A stretch of DNA of 64,000 bases from Euwallacea fornicatus (taxonomy: Eukaryota; Arthropoda; Insecta; Coleoptera; Curculionidae). A program made the position numbers and the translations under genes. The notes under the pieces are model-generated. The model saw only the letters and a list, made by a program, of their open reading frames with translations. It was not told where the DNA came from and ran no database searches. The stretch is taken from contig NC_089547.1 of NCBI RefSeq assembly GCF_040115645.1, forward strand, positions 4,836,001 through 4,900,000, given 5' to 3'. This document shows positions 1-11,900 of this stretch, piece by piece; positions within the stretch are counted from its first letter, which is position 1; every line of letters begins with the position of its first letter.

Positions 1-144
1 TTTTTTAAAATTAAAATCACCCTGAGTATTCAAAAAATCGATGAAACCCACCACTTTACATTCAATTGTTCATTATTTTTCTTACAACTGGTTCATTCAG
101 GTTCATAACAATGCAGGTTAAGGGCCAGTATTAAGATCACATAC

Positions 145-293
145 CTGTAAGCGGCCGCATTAAAATCGTTCGTATCCACTGCCAAAAGAGTTCCTAGGTC
201 GAATTCCAGATCCAAATGCTTTTCCACAGTAATGGGCTTGTATTTTGGGGCCTCATGGCCTGATTTTTGTAAAATTTCACTTACGATGTCCAT
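145..293 (-). CDS. RRS1: RRS1 ribosome biogenesis regulator, first coding exon (partial)
   Basis: The exon reads from an ATG at 293 to a GT donor just below 145 and gives about 50 residues. The segment ITVEKHLDLEFDLGTLLAVD matches the conserved N-terminal block of RRS1 (human ITVHKELELQFDLGNLLASD). From family knowledge, RRS1 works with RPF2 in the nucleolus to load the 5S RNP onto pre-60S ribosomes. The rest of the gene lies beyond the left edge of the window; no acceptor or second exon is visible in bases 1-144. The donor sequence is gtatgt. The family assignment is firm for so short a piece because both the motif and its distance from the start fit. The gene is on the same strand as DCUN1D3, and its upstream region faces that gene's 3' end. 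Confidence 0.85.
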
Positions 294-1698
294 GTCGTTT
301 GCTGATTGTATGAAAAAAATAACCTCACATTTTTAGTGACAACACGTGTGAATGTCAATTTAACTGACGTTCGACATGATTCACTAAAATTAATAGAGAT
401 GTGCAAGTAAAGGTTATGTAGGACTATATGGTAAGAATGCAACAATTTTCCACAAAATAGAAAACAGAACAAACGTTTAAGGATGAAAGTGGGAAAATTG
501 TCAATAATAAATTATTAAAATATAAATAATATATATCACACAAAGAAAAAACGCTAAGTAACAAAATATGATACCGCATGATTGAAATCGTTCTCGTCGT
601 TTTTGTAGTAAAATAAGCCTAAAACATCACTATTTACAAAACTGTCGAATTGTTTTACCTTAAACTAAACAGTAAAAATACATAACTTTACGTACAATTA
701 TCAAGATAAATGGGTGTTCGTTCTTAGCTTAAAATAACCTTTAAATCCAGACTTTTAATTTTATCATGTACAAAATACGGCATCTCATCGGCATATTGGT
801 CCTAAAAAAATCTTCCAGGATGTCTTTAGACACCTACTCTCATAGAATATACATAAATACAGTCGGTTTCGCAATAATGTATATATAGTATCTTTGAATT
901 AGTAATCAAATTAAGATACATAAATGCGTTTTATACAGATAAGACGTAATGTTTTCTGGACACAGTTGTTAGGACATTTATTTGAACAAGTTCGTAAACG
1001 AGCCTTAATTATGTGAATAAAACATCATGAACGCTGCAAGTACAATGTTTAGCTTTACAGCGATCGCTTCTTGGGTTAGAATCAACAAAATGGCAGACTT
1101 TTTGTGCGTTCAATTCTGGTAAAAGCTGGCATTTTGTAGTATTAAGCTTCACTGAAATCATTACATTAAAGACGCTGATATGTACTAAGGTATTCACATA
1201 ATTAGGTTGCAACAATAAGCGTACACCAACGATAATAAACATTAGAATTCGTACAACCACCAGACTTTGAAAAACACCGAAAATCCACGTTTTGTTGAAA
1301 TACTTCACTTTTAGGCAATTTCAACACAAACTAAAAGCAATGAGGACAAGAAAGTCGTTCTGGGAAGTTGTGGTCGCTACACAAACATGGGATAATTATC
1401 TATTTTAGGTGTAAATACTGATTCCTTTGGCAATTGCGTTAAATCATTGCATTTTCTTTAAGCCATCCTCATCACTAGACCTGCGCTAAGAACGACCCTT
1501 TTGCCCTAGTTAATCCAAGTCAAACCGCATCCAAATTAGAAAAAATATTTAGTCAAAGTTGTAGCACTTCTGGTCGATGACCGCATAAATTTTACTTCCA
1601 GAAAGCGCAGGTCTCAACTCAAATTACAAGAAATCACAACGCACCGAAACATCAGCGAACAGCCACCGAAATAATTATTACCCTAAAGGCAGCGACTA
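294..1698. other. intergenic, RRS1 promoter side and DCUN1D3 3' flank
   Basis: This is AT-rich sequence with no supported gene. A 99-codon minus-strand open frame (1009-1308) has no recognisable content and probably lies in or near the DCUN1D3 3' untranslated region. One AAAATGGC motif occurs at 1087-1094. Confidence 0.5.
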
Positions 1699-2924
1699 TC
1701 AGTCCTTGATGACAAATTCATCACATTCTCTCTCCTTATCCTTCGAAATGTTCTGATTGGCCTGGTCGTTCTCGTATTCCACAAAATCGTCGAACAAACA
1801 GGGCCACGCCTCGTTATCATCGTAGCAGCTCAGATCGTTTTCCACGTGCTCAGAAAAGTTTAGGAACATATTCCAGGTGTCCTTAGGAATGCCCCGGATC
1901 GCTGGGTGGTTTTCAAGAAAATTAAGCCAACGTTTCAAGATTGTCGGTTCTCGAACTGTGAAAACTAATCTCCAGAGAACCATTGCCATACTTGTGGGGA
2001 GAATCCGCTGCCCTGTTTGCACGTCCAGCCCGAATTTAAACGCGAACCTAAAACCACACTTCAAACTGAAAACTTAAACAGGAATAGAACTTACCTATAA
2101 AGATCTTTAAATAATTCATCGCTCTGCTCGATTTCTTCCACCAATTCGGGCAGTCTACTTTGTATGGCTTTAATTGAATCACATTTAATAGCTTTGAGAC
2201 CGTTCACAAATTCGCCGCGCGTGAACCGACACATCTGTTCAGCGTTCAGTTTCCAGGCAAGTACCAATATTTTAAAATCGTCCGGAGGAACGCTTAGATC
2301 TTTGCAGAACTGATCGATACCCTCAGCTAAAATGACATCATCCTGCTCGTCCTTGTAACTCTCAAAAAGACTATTCACCTGAGGGGACACTTAAGATTTA
2401 TTTGGTTTGAGGATGACAAGAATTTACCTTCAAATCAGAAGGTTTGCTGTCGCTAATACCCATAGTAGGGGCAGATCTAGTGGTGGTTCGTCTAGTTGAA
2501 GGGTAAAAGCGACCTATCGCAGTAGCTGACGTAATTTCAGTAGGAGCCCCCAAATGGTTGCCTGAGAACCACAATTAATTTTAAGACAAATGGATTGGAA
2601 TGTTTTCAATTTTAGATAAAACATAGATAAAGATGAATTCAGAAGTAGAATAAAAAATAAACTCACATGAAGCCATTAATTCACTCTTGATTTGTTCCTT
2701 ACCGTTGCTTAAAATTGTATCCAAAGGAGCTGTAGAAGCAGGTACATGGCTTGGAGCAGGATACAATGGAGCCTCTGGCATCTCTAATCCCCAGAACAAC
2801 ATGAGCTTAATCTTAACTTAAATTACCACATGTAACAAATATTACCTTCTTTGTTACAGTCTTGAGTAGCTGGATCTGGGGCCGACTGATCTGGCTCCTT
2901 GCAACAATTCCAACAATTTCCCAT
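1699..2924 (-). CDS. DCUN1D3: DCN1-like protein 3 (cullin neddylation co-E3), complete
   Basis: Five exons on the minus strand: 2924-2846, 2783-2667, 2561-2428, 2378-2095 and 2047-1699. Lengths sum to 963 nt (320 aa) and all phases agree; human DCUN1D3 is 304 aa. The protein begins MGNCWNCCK: Gly2 followed by cysteines, the layout of an N-myristoylated, probably palmitoylated membrane-targeting signal as in vertebrate DCUN1D3. A variable Ser/Thr/Pro-rich linker follows (about residues 10-110), then the PONY (potentiating neddylation) domain, with FESYKDEQDDVILAEGIDQF, LAWKLNAEQMCRFTR and DTWNMFLNF. Near the C-terminus DNEAWPCLFDDFVEYE keeps the Ala and Asp positions of the family's cullin-binding DAD patch. 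Known role: presents UBC12-NEDD8 to cullins, with DCUN1D3 moving CUL3 to the plasma membrane. It ends with an acidic tail. Confidence 0.95.
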
Positions 2925-4327
2925 TGGAGGCCCCCAAACCTATCCTTTCAGGATTGCCTCTAAATGGTCTTTGCATTTCCCTGTGGAGCATACTTATTCA
3001 AAAACACAAGATTTGTCTAAAAAACTGCAAAAACAAAGTAAATACACATTCAAAAGATGTAAAATATTCAGTTAGCATGGCAAACTTGCAAAAACATTAT
3101 CAGTGCTGCTTTGAGAATAATGGGAGTCGCATGCAACATCTGAATTTTTTGTATTTTAAGACGTTCCTGATGATGTGAACCACCTGCAGCACATAAACTA
3201 ATATTACAATGACCTTGGCGCGTTACCTGTAGTACATGGCTTTATTGAGCTTTTTAGGTTGGCAAAATGAACCAGTTATCAATGGGACCTAAGATCTTTA
3301 GCTGGCGCCTGTGGAAATGTCATTTTTACTATGGTGCATGCATAATTCGATTATGAGGGAATGAAACATCAAAGATAATTAAAATACTTCATTGTTCAAA
3401 TTATTCTACTTAGTGATAAAAAAGAACTTAATTAAATAGTTTTAAAAAAGACTATAAAACAGGAATTATGTAGTTATATTGTGGAGCCTGTAATATTGTG
3501 TGTTCTATACTAACTTATATAATAATATAATAACAACAGTTCTGTGTAAGATTTAAGACATTCTAAAAGCAAGTTTTGGTAAGTTGATGTTAACCAATTA
3601 TGAACACTCACCTTATCAAAGTTAAGTCTGAAGTTTATTCTGCACTCAAATTTCGATACTACAATAACAACTACAATCCAATTTCAAAGCTAAACAGTAC
3701 TTTTCTATAGGATTCCACATGGGAACAGGCGCTGCAACCATTTTCAAATCTTTGAAATCGCGGGTCTGCAACTAATATACATCTTAAATTTATGATTTTC
3801 CAGGGTTTAATCTTGTAATGTAAATAAGAAATCAATGTTTAAATTAGGAAATTCCTTTATTATGGGCAGCAGAATTTGGAAAAGATGGAAAAACAAAACT
3901 CCCATGGGGGTAGGTAAAGTGACAGCGACAGCTGATCTATTGGTTTTGACAGATATGAAATGGGTCAGAGTCAGTTCAACATACGTCTCTGAAAAGAGTA
4001 CTCGGAACTTATTTATTAGCAATCTGATTGCTTGAAAATCTGATAAGGGATTAATTAAACAAAAACAGGTTTTACCAATTTAGGATTTATTAGAGTAAAT
4101 TACAATTCTGGTCAATTTTATTTCGCAAAACAGTACTATTTCCATATGCAATTAGCTTTGTCTACTTATTGACGATGTTCTCTATCTACACTGGCACGAC
4201 CTTGAGTTCCCAAAACGACATTTGTCAATCGTTTATCAAAAGCGCGACTGTCACCAAAATTATCTCGAAACCTAACCGATCTTTTCCAATTTTCCTCTAA
4301 CAAAAAAATAATGAAATTTACAAAATT
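2925..4327. other. intergenic between DCUN1D3 and the M6PR-like gene
   Basis: This is a divergent gene pair, so both promoters should lie here. It is AT-rich. Overlapping open frames on the two strands around 3807-4035 show no recognisable protein and are treated as chance. Confidence 0.5.
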
Positions 4328-5347
4328 ATGGCCAAAATACTTTATTGCGTCTTAATTTTTTCAATCCTCTCAGTCTGCAGCGCTACAGTCTGCACTGATC
4401 ACACATCCTGTTCCTGCAACCTCGATGCATACTCCTTTATCAACATAACCCACCTCGAGCCCCCCAAAGGGGGCTTTTTCCAAGATGGAGAAATGACCGA
4501 AAGTACGGACGTTATATACTTTTTTGCAGGTTGTCAGGATAGGAAGTTCAACCCTAAAGATTACAACTTTGTTAATGTTACAATAACTCCAGAAAGTGCT
4601 TCAGTAAGTTATTCTACCATAGGTTTGACATGGAATTTAGTTGAGTGTGTTGTAGCTAATTAAATGTAGTTCATCAATAATAACCATAAATGGAACAACA
4701 GTTAAACAAAACTGTGAAGTTATAGGGATGGCTAATGACATCATTTTTGATTTAGTACCAAAGATAGGTGACAAGGATAAAATTCAGTACCAAATTAGTT
4801 ACCAAAATCCAAAGAGGAATCAGTAAGATTTTCTCAAAAATAATTTAAAAAAATTTGTTTATAGCAAAATTTCTTACCAGAAATCCAACTATTCACTTGG
4901 CCTGTGATACTTACAGTTCTACAGATTTAAAAATCAGCAATCATGCCACAGATGTAAGGTATTCCAGAGAATTATTGTAGTTGCTAAGTGAAGGATTTGT
5001 TTGCTTTAGAATTTGATATTATATTCTCCTCTTGTGTGTGTTCAACACATTTCTCATCACCAACTAAGCAGCGGCTCAATATTCTGCATAATGTTCTTTG
5101 TGGCCTTTTCTACATATTTTATTGGAGGCGCTCTCATTATGTATTTCATTCGTGGGGCCAGAGGAATGGAAATACTGCCAAATTTTGATTTTTGGGCCTC
5201 AATTCCTGGGTTAATTAGGGTGGGTATTGGGACAAAAGGTTAAAAATTGCATAATTTTCTTGCCTTGTTTAGGATGGTTTGATCTATCTTTTGAGTGGTT
5301 GCAGACCCTTCACAGTGTCATCAGCCAAAACTTACGATAGGATATAA
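4328..5347 (+). CDS. cation-dependent mannose-6-phosphate receptor-like type I membrane protein (MRH domain)
   Basis: Five exons: 4328-4603, 4656-4822, 4881-4953, 5010-5219 and 5273-5347. They total 801 nt (266 aa) with consistent phases; human M6PR is 277 aa. Residues 1-19 form a signal peptide. The lumenal part opens with a CSC motif, has several cysteines (GCQDRKF, KQNCEVIG, IHLACDTYS, YSPLVC) in the order expected of an MRH/ATG27-type fold, and carries N-glycosylation sequons. A membrane helix spans about residues 194-218. The cytosolic stretch GARGMEILPNFDFW is close to the human tail GAKGMEQFPHLAFW, which is the strongest evidence. The family sorts lysosomal hydrolases from Golgi to endosomes, but the human acidic-dileucine tail end is absent, so sorting may differ. 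Exon 2 could only be kept open with the acceptor before 4656, so that join is the least certain. Confidence 0.8.
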
Positions 5348-6584
5348 CTATACCAATATATTTTCTTTTCTGTTAATATGACTGAATTTATAATTTTATG
5401 TTTATCAGTAGTGCTATATTTAATATGGCAAATGTAATCTGACTATTGTACATACCTTTCCTTCAAATAAGATTTACAAGTTATTTAACTTATGGTTTTT
5501 TTTTTTAAATAAGGGATATTATACAGAGCATAATTTGGTGAAGTTTCTGCACTTTAGTAGCTCCAAAATTATCAAGTGCGTTCACGCAATACACTTTTAC
5601 CTACTTTACGTTTTTTCCCTCGTAAAGCTTGGTTTTTCTGGGCTTCTGGGTCTAAAAATAGGAATCCAGGAAAATGATAATACAAGTGTAATTACAATAA
5701 TTATTAATGCCATATAAAAAAAACATTAAAAAACAAATAAGAGTATGTAGAGATTAATCTCCTTAAGTAACAGTCAATTTTTCCGCTCTACTCGAGACGT
5801 ATTTCTGATTTGTTTTCATAGTAAGTAGTTAACAGAGATAGTAACGTAATAACGGAGGTTCAAATATAAAAATAAATATAATGGAATGTTATAAATAAGT
5901 TACGTTAGCAAACTTTTCAGCCTTGCTACAAATCTATCACAATCAAGCTTTGCAATCTTATCTCTCTTTTGAAGGAGATTTTCATTAATTATTCTAACTT
6001 GGATGGGCAAAATACTCGAGTTTTGTTGAAATACCTAAGGGTTACTAAACATTCGTAACGCTCTAAAAATTGCACTTACCCTATAACTTCAAATATGTCT
6101 AATTAGTGTACTAAGAAAAGTGTTAAAGGTAAGGTTTAAATACCAAAAATCTTCCATGGAAAAATAGTTGGAGATCTAAATTTTTTTTATGTTTAAATAC
6201 ATCTATGGTTAACATACTATTGTTGAAGTAAAGCTTATATGGGAGATACATATGGGTGTTACGTTCATTAATAGAACAGCCTAAAATACGTCCATTAAAT
6301 CTCAGCATAGACGTATCTAGGATGCTAGAACTACGGCTCGTATTTCAATGTTTGATCTGTCATTCATAAAACAGAACACATAAACCTTTTCTAACTGAAA
6401 GTGACCAAAAGGAAATAGATTTAATTGCATTCTTGTCTTTGTATTTTCCTTCTGAATTTGAAACATTACTTATCTGTCCTACCAGTCAGAAAACTACAAA
6501 TGTGCCTTAAAGAAATCTTTTGGTTAAGATTTGCCGCTTTAACCGCTAACTTTCAATTAATTTTTATTGAAATGTGAATTAAAT
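5348..6584. other. intergenic between convergent genes
   Basis: This holds the 3' ends of the M6PR-like gene (+) and the two-TM gene (-). It is AT-rich with no supported coding region. Confidence 0.5.
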
Positions 6585-7651
6585 TTAAGCCTCTTCAGTT
6601 GTCACCGCGTTTAAAGGTCGTAAAACGATTCTGGGATCACTTGCAACCATCCTATCTGCATCCTCATTGCTGTAAAAATTCCCATCTTTTACATATCCGA
6701 AAAAACACCAAAAATACATACAAATTTATTTGAATAAAAAGTGTCCCAAAAAGGGAAACCAATACTCTAACCACAAGTTCTTTGAGCACATCAAAGAGTA
6801 TTTAATTGTCTAAACTCCAAATGTGGAAGCTATGCAAAATAAATTAAAATAGAACTTTAACACCCTGTATATCTTAAAGCTCGAGAAATTGGAATTTGAT
6901 TTTCTACCCTTAGATTTCTTTATACTTAAAGAATCTGTGGTTAAAGGATTGCCTTTCTTTTTCAGGACACTTTTTGCAATTTTAAAGTCAATATCTCATA
7001 TTAATCTACATTCACTTACCTTATGTCTTTGTTTTCTTGAGGCATCAGCTTGCTCTGCTCAGAATCTTCTGGTTTTGCTGGTTCATACACTACTTCAGAA
7101 ACTGGAGCGTACTGAGCAGTGACCAGTAAATCTGTGGAAGGATTCACAGTCAAATTTTGCCCCCCTGAAGTGCCCACATGATCCTTCACATTGCGCCAGC
7201 ACATCCTTCTAGTTATTCTCATAAAGAACACTAAAAGAATCCACAATGATTTTTCTCTAGATAGATCAACAACAACACTTACTAAAAAGAAGAATAGACA
7301 AAGCAAAAAAGAGTGCCCCAAAAATTGTTACAATTAAATAAACATCCTCCTTGTTTTCAGATGTTTCTGAATAGCCCAATGCTCCATTTATCAGCATTCC
7401 CAATCTGTAATATTTTAAATACTTCAATGAGATTATACTTTTTATCCTGCTTACCCCAATGCAAAACAGGCTAAACAGCTAGTGATTAAAACCAGAGGTA
7501 AAATATTTCGAGATGGTAGACATGACATACAGGGTCTGCGGGCTGTCTGAGAAATAGAGCCTAGATATGATATAGGCCTGTTTTGCCAACGATCAGGGGG
7601 ACTGCTTGATTCATATTGCACTGTAGTTGGCTGGTACACTGCTCCTGACAT
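6585..7651 (-). CDS. unrecognised protein with two membrane segments
   Basis: Four exons: 7651-7455, 7404-7283, 7230-7020 and 6669-6585. They total 615 nt (204 aa) and every phase matches. The N-terminal 48 residues are polar and Ser/Pro/Tyr-rich with a cysteine cluster (RRPCMSCLPSR). Two hydrophobic segments follow at about 50-72 and 87-110, separated by a short polar loop (YSETSENKED). A basic stretch (MRITRRMCWRNVK) comes next, then a cytosolic-looking acidic tail ending DPRIVLRPLNAVTTEEA. The layout (two helices, LGMLI-type first helix, long tail) recalls small metazoan TMEM proteins such as TMEM51, but I see no diagnostic motif and give no name. The open frame is preserved across four exons, so it is very likely a real gene. 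The intron before the last exon (7019-6670) is longer than the others and holds a CACCCTGTATA transposon-end fragment at about 6862. Confidence 0.75.
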
Positions 7652-8852
7652 TTTGTAGTTGTGCTTACTGTAAAAATATGGTGTTTTTAATAATATTAGG
7701 GGGTTCTAAACCTGTATCTGCGAAGGGAAAAGAATAGGTATAAAACATAATAAAACTTAAATATTTCACTGCTTTTGCGGAACTAAACACTTTCGCGAGG
7801 TGAAACTACGGCAAAACGTTCAAAAAATCTTAAACACCATGAAATTTAAATATCAGCATTTGCCCTTTAGCTTGGACTGGTTTCAGCAGCCTTCGGCTCA
7901 AGGTCTTTTAGCAACAATTCATCAATACCTGTACTATATTTTTATGCAATAAAATGAAATATTGTTAATTTGCCTTCTAATTAATAATGTAAACTTGGAA
8001 ATGTGCCGACACTCAGTAAACCATAAGGGCAAAGTTAACTTCAAAGAACAGGTTCATGCAATTACAAGGGAAAATACTAAAGTGAGGTTAGAAAGCTGTA
8101 AAAGGGGAAACTTGCAGCTTTCCATGCAAACAAAAGCGAAACGCACTTAGCCCACAGCCACCCCATTTTGTCGCGTCTATTCAAGGGTAATCACGGCGCC
8201 TTTTCAGGGGAAATTTAGCAGGATTCACTTGCAATAGCTGCATGGGGAAAACTTACGATTCACTTTATCGATTTTCCCGGCGTCGTTGCTCCGCTTTTCC
8301 AACGATTACAACATTTTCCACCTCAAATATACAGACGCTGAGCTACAGTTACATCCAAGGACACCACGAAGGACTGAAGAAAGAAAACAAATGAATAACA
8401 CATTCTGCAATTTATCATCCGTTGCAAGCTGTCAAAGAGTAAAAAATAACAATTTGCAATTTTAAAACTTATCAAATTTTGTGTGGACGAGTTAAAGTGT
8501 CCTATTAAATTTTGATTTAAATTTACCTGCGTTATTTAAGTTGATAAGTTACGCTTGTCGCATTTTTCGGGGCTTTGTAAACGTGAACAGAAAAAAAAGC
8601 GCAACATTAAAGAAAATTTTGCAACAATGTTGCCATTATTACCAATTCTTTGGGATGACTCATCTGGTGACGTAATCAAATGAGTATGTTCTCGCAACTT
8701 TGATCCAATAATGGGGTTTTAAGTAAATTAAAATATCATTTCTGAAGCTTACAGCTTATGGCCGACTGATTTTGAATGTTAAACTAGCAAACCTCAACAA
8801 TTTAAGCGGTCAAGCCCAGAGAATTTAAAAAGTAGGCGCGCAAAATTTGGCA
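7652..8852. other. intergenic, probable promoter region
   Basis: Upstream of the two-TM gene. Short open frames only, none recognisable. Confidence 0.4.
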
Positions 8853-8921
8853 ATGCCTGAGAACAAAGTAAAAGTTGAATTACCGTATGGTACTGTAATG
8901 TTCTACTACGAAATTGAAAAG
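8853..8921 (+). CDS. possible first coding exon of an unidentified gene
   Basis: An ATG in a fair context (ggcaATGCC) opens 23 codons ending at a GT donor (AAG, then gtaatg), giving residues such as VELPYGTVMFYYEIEK. The preceding sequence is a short GC-richer patch. I could not find a convincing second exon downstream within the window, and the peptide matches nothing I recognise. It may be the start of a gene with a very long first intron, or chance. Confidence 0.2.
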
Positions 8922-11900
8922 GTAATGTTATCCTTAATTATCTTCGTATATAGAATATTAGTGCGCCAGTATGTCAAATTAGGCATATGAGTGTTTCAGA
9001 TCATTACAATTAGATAGTAGTACCATTAACAGTTGAGCATTTATCGTCTAACATTGCATGGGTAGACTATGTAGAGAATTTTGCAAATTTTAAAATTTTT
9101 TAATTTTCCGATTAAATAAAATTTTTATTTATAAATGAGTGTTTTTCATAGCCGATTTTTCTTCTTAAACGCTTAAAAACCCGATTTCATCATTAAATTC
9201 ATTTGCGAAACGTTTCGTTTATGGTGCAATTTTTCGCGTTTTTTTTTTTTTTTAATAAATTTTTCTTTAAATTAAAGGTCGAAAATGTAGGATTGCGTTG
9301 AATCCATTAGCGGAATAATAGAGTCTCACTTAAGTGCACCTAAACTCCGTAACAAAAACAATAACGAGCTTCATGAATAATAAAAAAATCCGGCAGATTC
9401 GTATCCCGCAAAAATTCGGCGGCGGACGCCGCGCGTCGTTTCGGGCGTGTTCGGCGTCGCAAGACGACGTCGACGTCGTTCCTCCCTTTTTAGTGCCCCC
9501 ACGACACCGCCAGGGCGACGACGTCGACCCTCCATCACCTAGGTCACTTCCTAGTGCAGTTCTATCAATGACTATCACTGATGACTGACTCTAAATGCTT
9601 ATCATTGCTGCTCTTGTACACGCTGTTGTGTGTTGTGTGCCATTAATTTCTTAAACTCTCTGTGTACTGTGCCTCCATCCTTCCTTCATTGATCTTTCCT
9701 CTTTTTTTGGCAAGAATGAATTGATTTCGTATTAAGGTAAAATTTTTGCAGCCCACTTGTACTTACTTGTGCTCGTTCTTTTTGACGTTTCTCTTCTTCT
9801 GGCTTTCGCTTCAGTGTATGCAAATTATAGCATAGATGTTGAGCTGTATTACATTTAAATGCACCAAATGCATGCGGGGTTCTTGGGGGAGGAGGGGCTT
9901 ATGCTGGGTTTGGGGAAACTTACATTTGAACTATGATCAAAAGGGGAAAACTAAATTGCGCGATTGTCAATTTTATGGGTCACTGGGTAAACTTTTTCGA
10001 CAAATAGACCAACGATGGCAAACTCTTCTGATAGAACTTTTATGTTCTGTCGTTGTCGATATTGCGATACAAAGCTTCTTTCTCTTGATTAATAGTTAGT
10101 GCTGGTCGTACGCCTACAACTTTGACCATTAATCTAGACGATCTGATAAACTGACACACCACACTAAACGCTGGGCAGTTACTAACAAACGGGCCAAACT
10201 ATCAAAAAACCACGAATGCCGCAATTAACGAACGTGTTGACAATTTCAAGTAGTTATTTGGTACCAAAACAAACAGGTAATACGGGGTGGTCTATGGGAA
10301 AAATTTGAGTTTGAGCACTACTAGGACCAAATATCACTTTCACCTCTATTTGAAAAGCATTGAAAACGCTCTCACAGAAATCCTTAAATAACCCGAAAAC
10401 TCTCAGAGATTGCCGTAGAAACTATTATTGTCCTAAAGACTTGAGTACCACGTCGAAAGACAGGATGTTTCGTATGACGAACGCAAAGTTTTGGTATAAA
10501 TAATGTACAGTGTGTTCTAAAAGCAATAAATGAGCTTTCAGTATGCTGTGAAGACACAATGGGCAACCGACGAAACGAATTCCAACTACCTTACCATATT
10601 CTTGGTTTCTGCCCCCGGGCATTGTTTGGCAGTTTTCGAACGACCTCTAGCAGATTAATCCGAAATAACGGTCGCAAATGTGGTGACATCTTTCAGAAAA
10701 AACCATAAACATCTAAATTTCGAATTTGAAAGGAAAACAACCACAAACCTGTTTGGCCCAGTTTTCGCTACACGTTACACATACACAAAATAATTATTAT
10801 TGTCCTTTCGGATGACAAAAAGATGCGGATCATCAATCACGCCGCCTGTCGCAGATGGCACAAATAACAACAAAAGTATCCATTTTATTGCTACCTACGG
10901 GGAAAATCCATTAATAACAATACTCGTTCTGTTGCTCTCTCTTTATTGACTCTACTCCGTCATTAGCCGGACAAAGAGGGTCCAAAGGACGGGACAGGTT
11001 TCAATTCGGAAATTGTTATTCGGAAAAGTAGGTACACAAAACGGAAGACAGACGCAAACAGAAGGAGAAATGGGTTTGTTTACGATTACGGAGGACATTC
11101 AAGTCGAACGGTGATAACGGACGCTTAAATATTGAATTACATCGTTTGGTGTTTTAATCCTTTTCTGCGAACTCTGAGAAAATGAACCGACTGGCAGGAA
11201 ATTGACATAGTCAACAGTCGCGTAAACGCACTTATTTGTTGCAAAACTTAGGCAGCACACAATACATCATAATCATCATGTTTACTTCGCCTTCGCTAAA
11301 CTTGCAAATACCTACATTTACATCGCCTTATTGTGTTTGACATTTGAAACTTCTAACGATACCTTTCCATCGCATGGAAAATAAACATTTGAAAACTCTG
11401 CATTCGCTATCAGCATCCGAGCTCGCCCCACATTTCCCTATATTAAAGTTACTTTAGACCGGTTTTTCATTTCAAGAGTCGCAGATGTGGAAATTCCCGT
11501 TTCATACGAATAAAATACATTCGCTTATGCGCTATTTTGTCGTGTCATAAAGGATTCCATATTTGTCGGCTGAGTGTGTGATGCATAATGTCAAAAAACA
11601 TGACGGATTCTGGACGAAATGGTGATCGAACGAAAACAAATTGTCAGCCATTTTCTAACGCACATAAAACTTGGTAATTATTCGGTTGACAGGACCGACG
11701 TATCAAGTCACGTGACAGGTCAAATTCTCGCACAGACGTCATACGGGGGAGTACCGAAAAATGTCGGCCATTTTGTAGTGACTGAAGCGATTGAAGACAA
11801 ACGTCTCGAGTTAAACACAACATGGCGGACAAAATTGACCATAAAAATGCCGCAACCAATCAATCGTTATGTGAACAGATAGACGCCAAAACGATTTGTT

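Noticed and set aside
1009..1308. 99-codon minus-strand frame
   Set aside because: Lies in AT-rich 3' flank of DCUN1D3, no motif, no splice partner.
3807..4035. Mirror open frames on both strands
   Set aside because: Complementary chance frames with no recognisable protein.
11619..11882. 87-codon frame with frequent GGCCATTTT strings
   Set aside because: Overlaps an opposite-strand frame; the motif repetition is regulatory-like, not coding.
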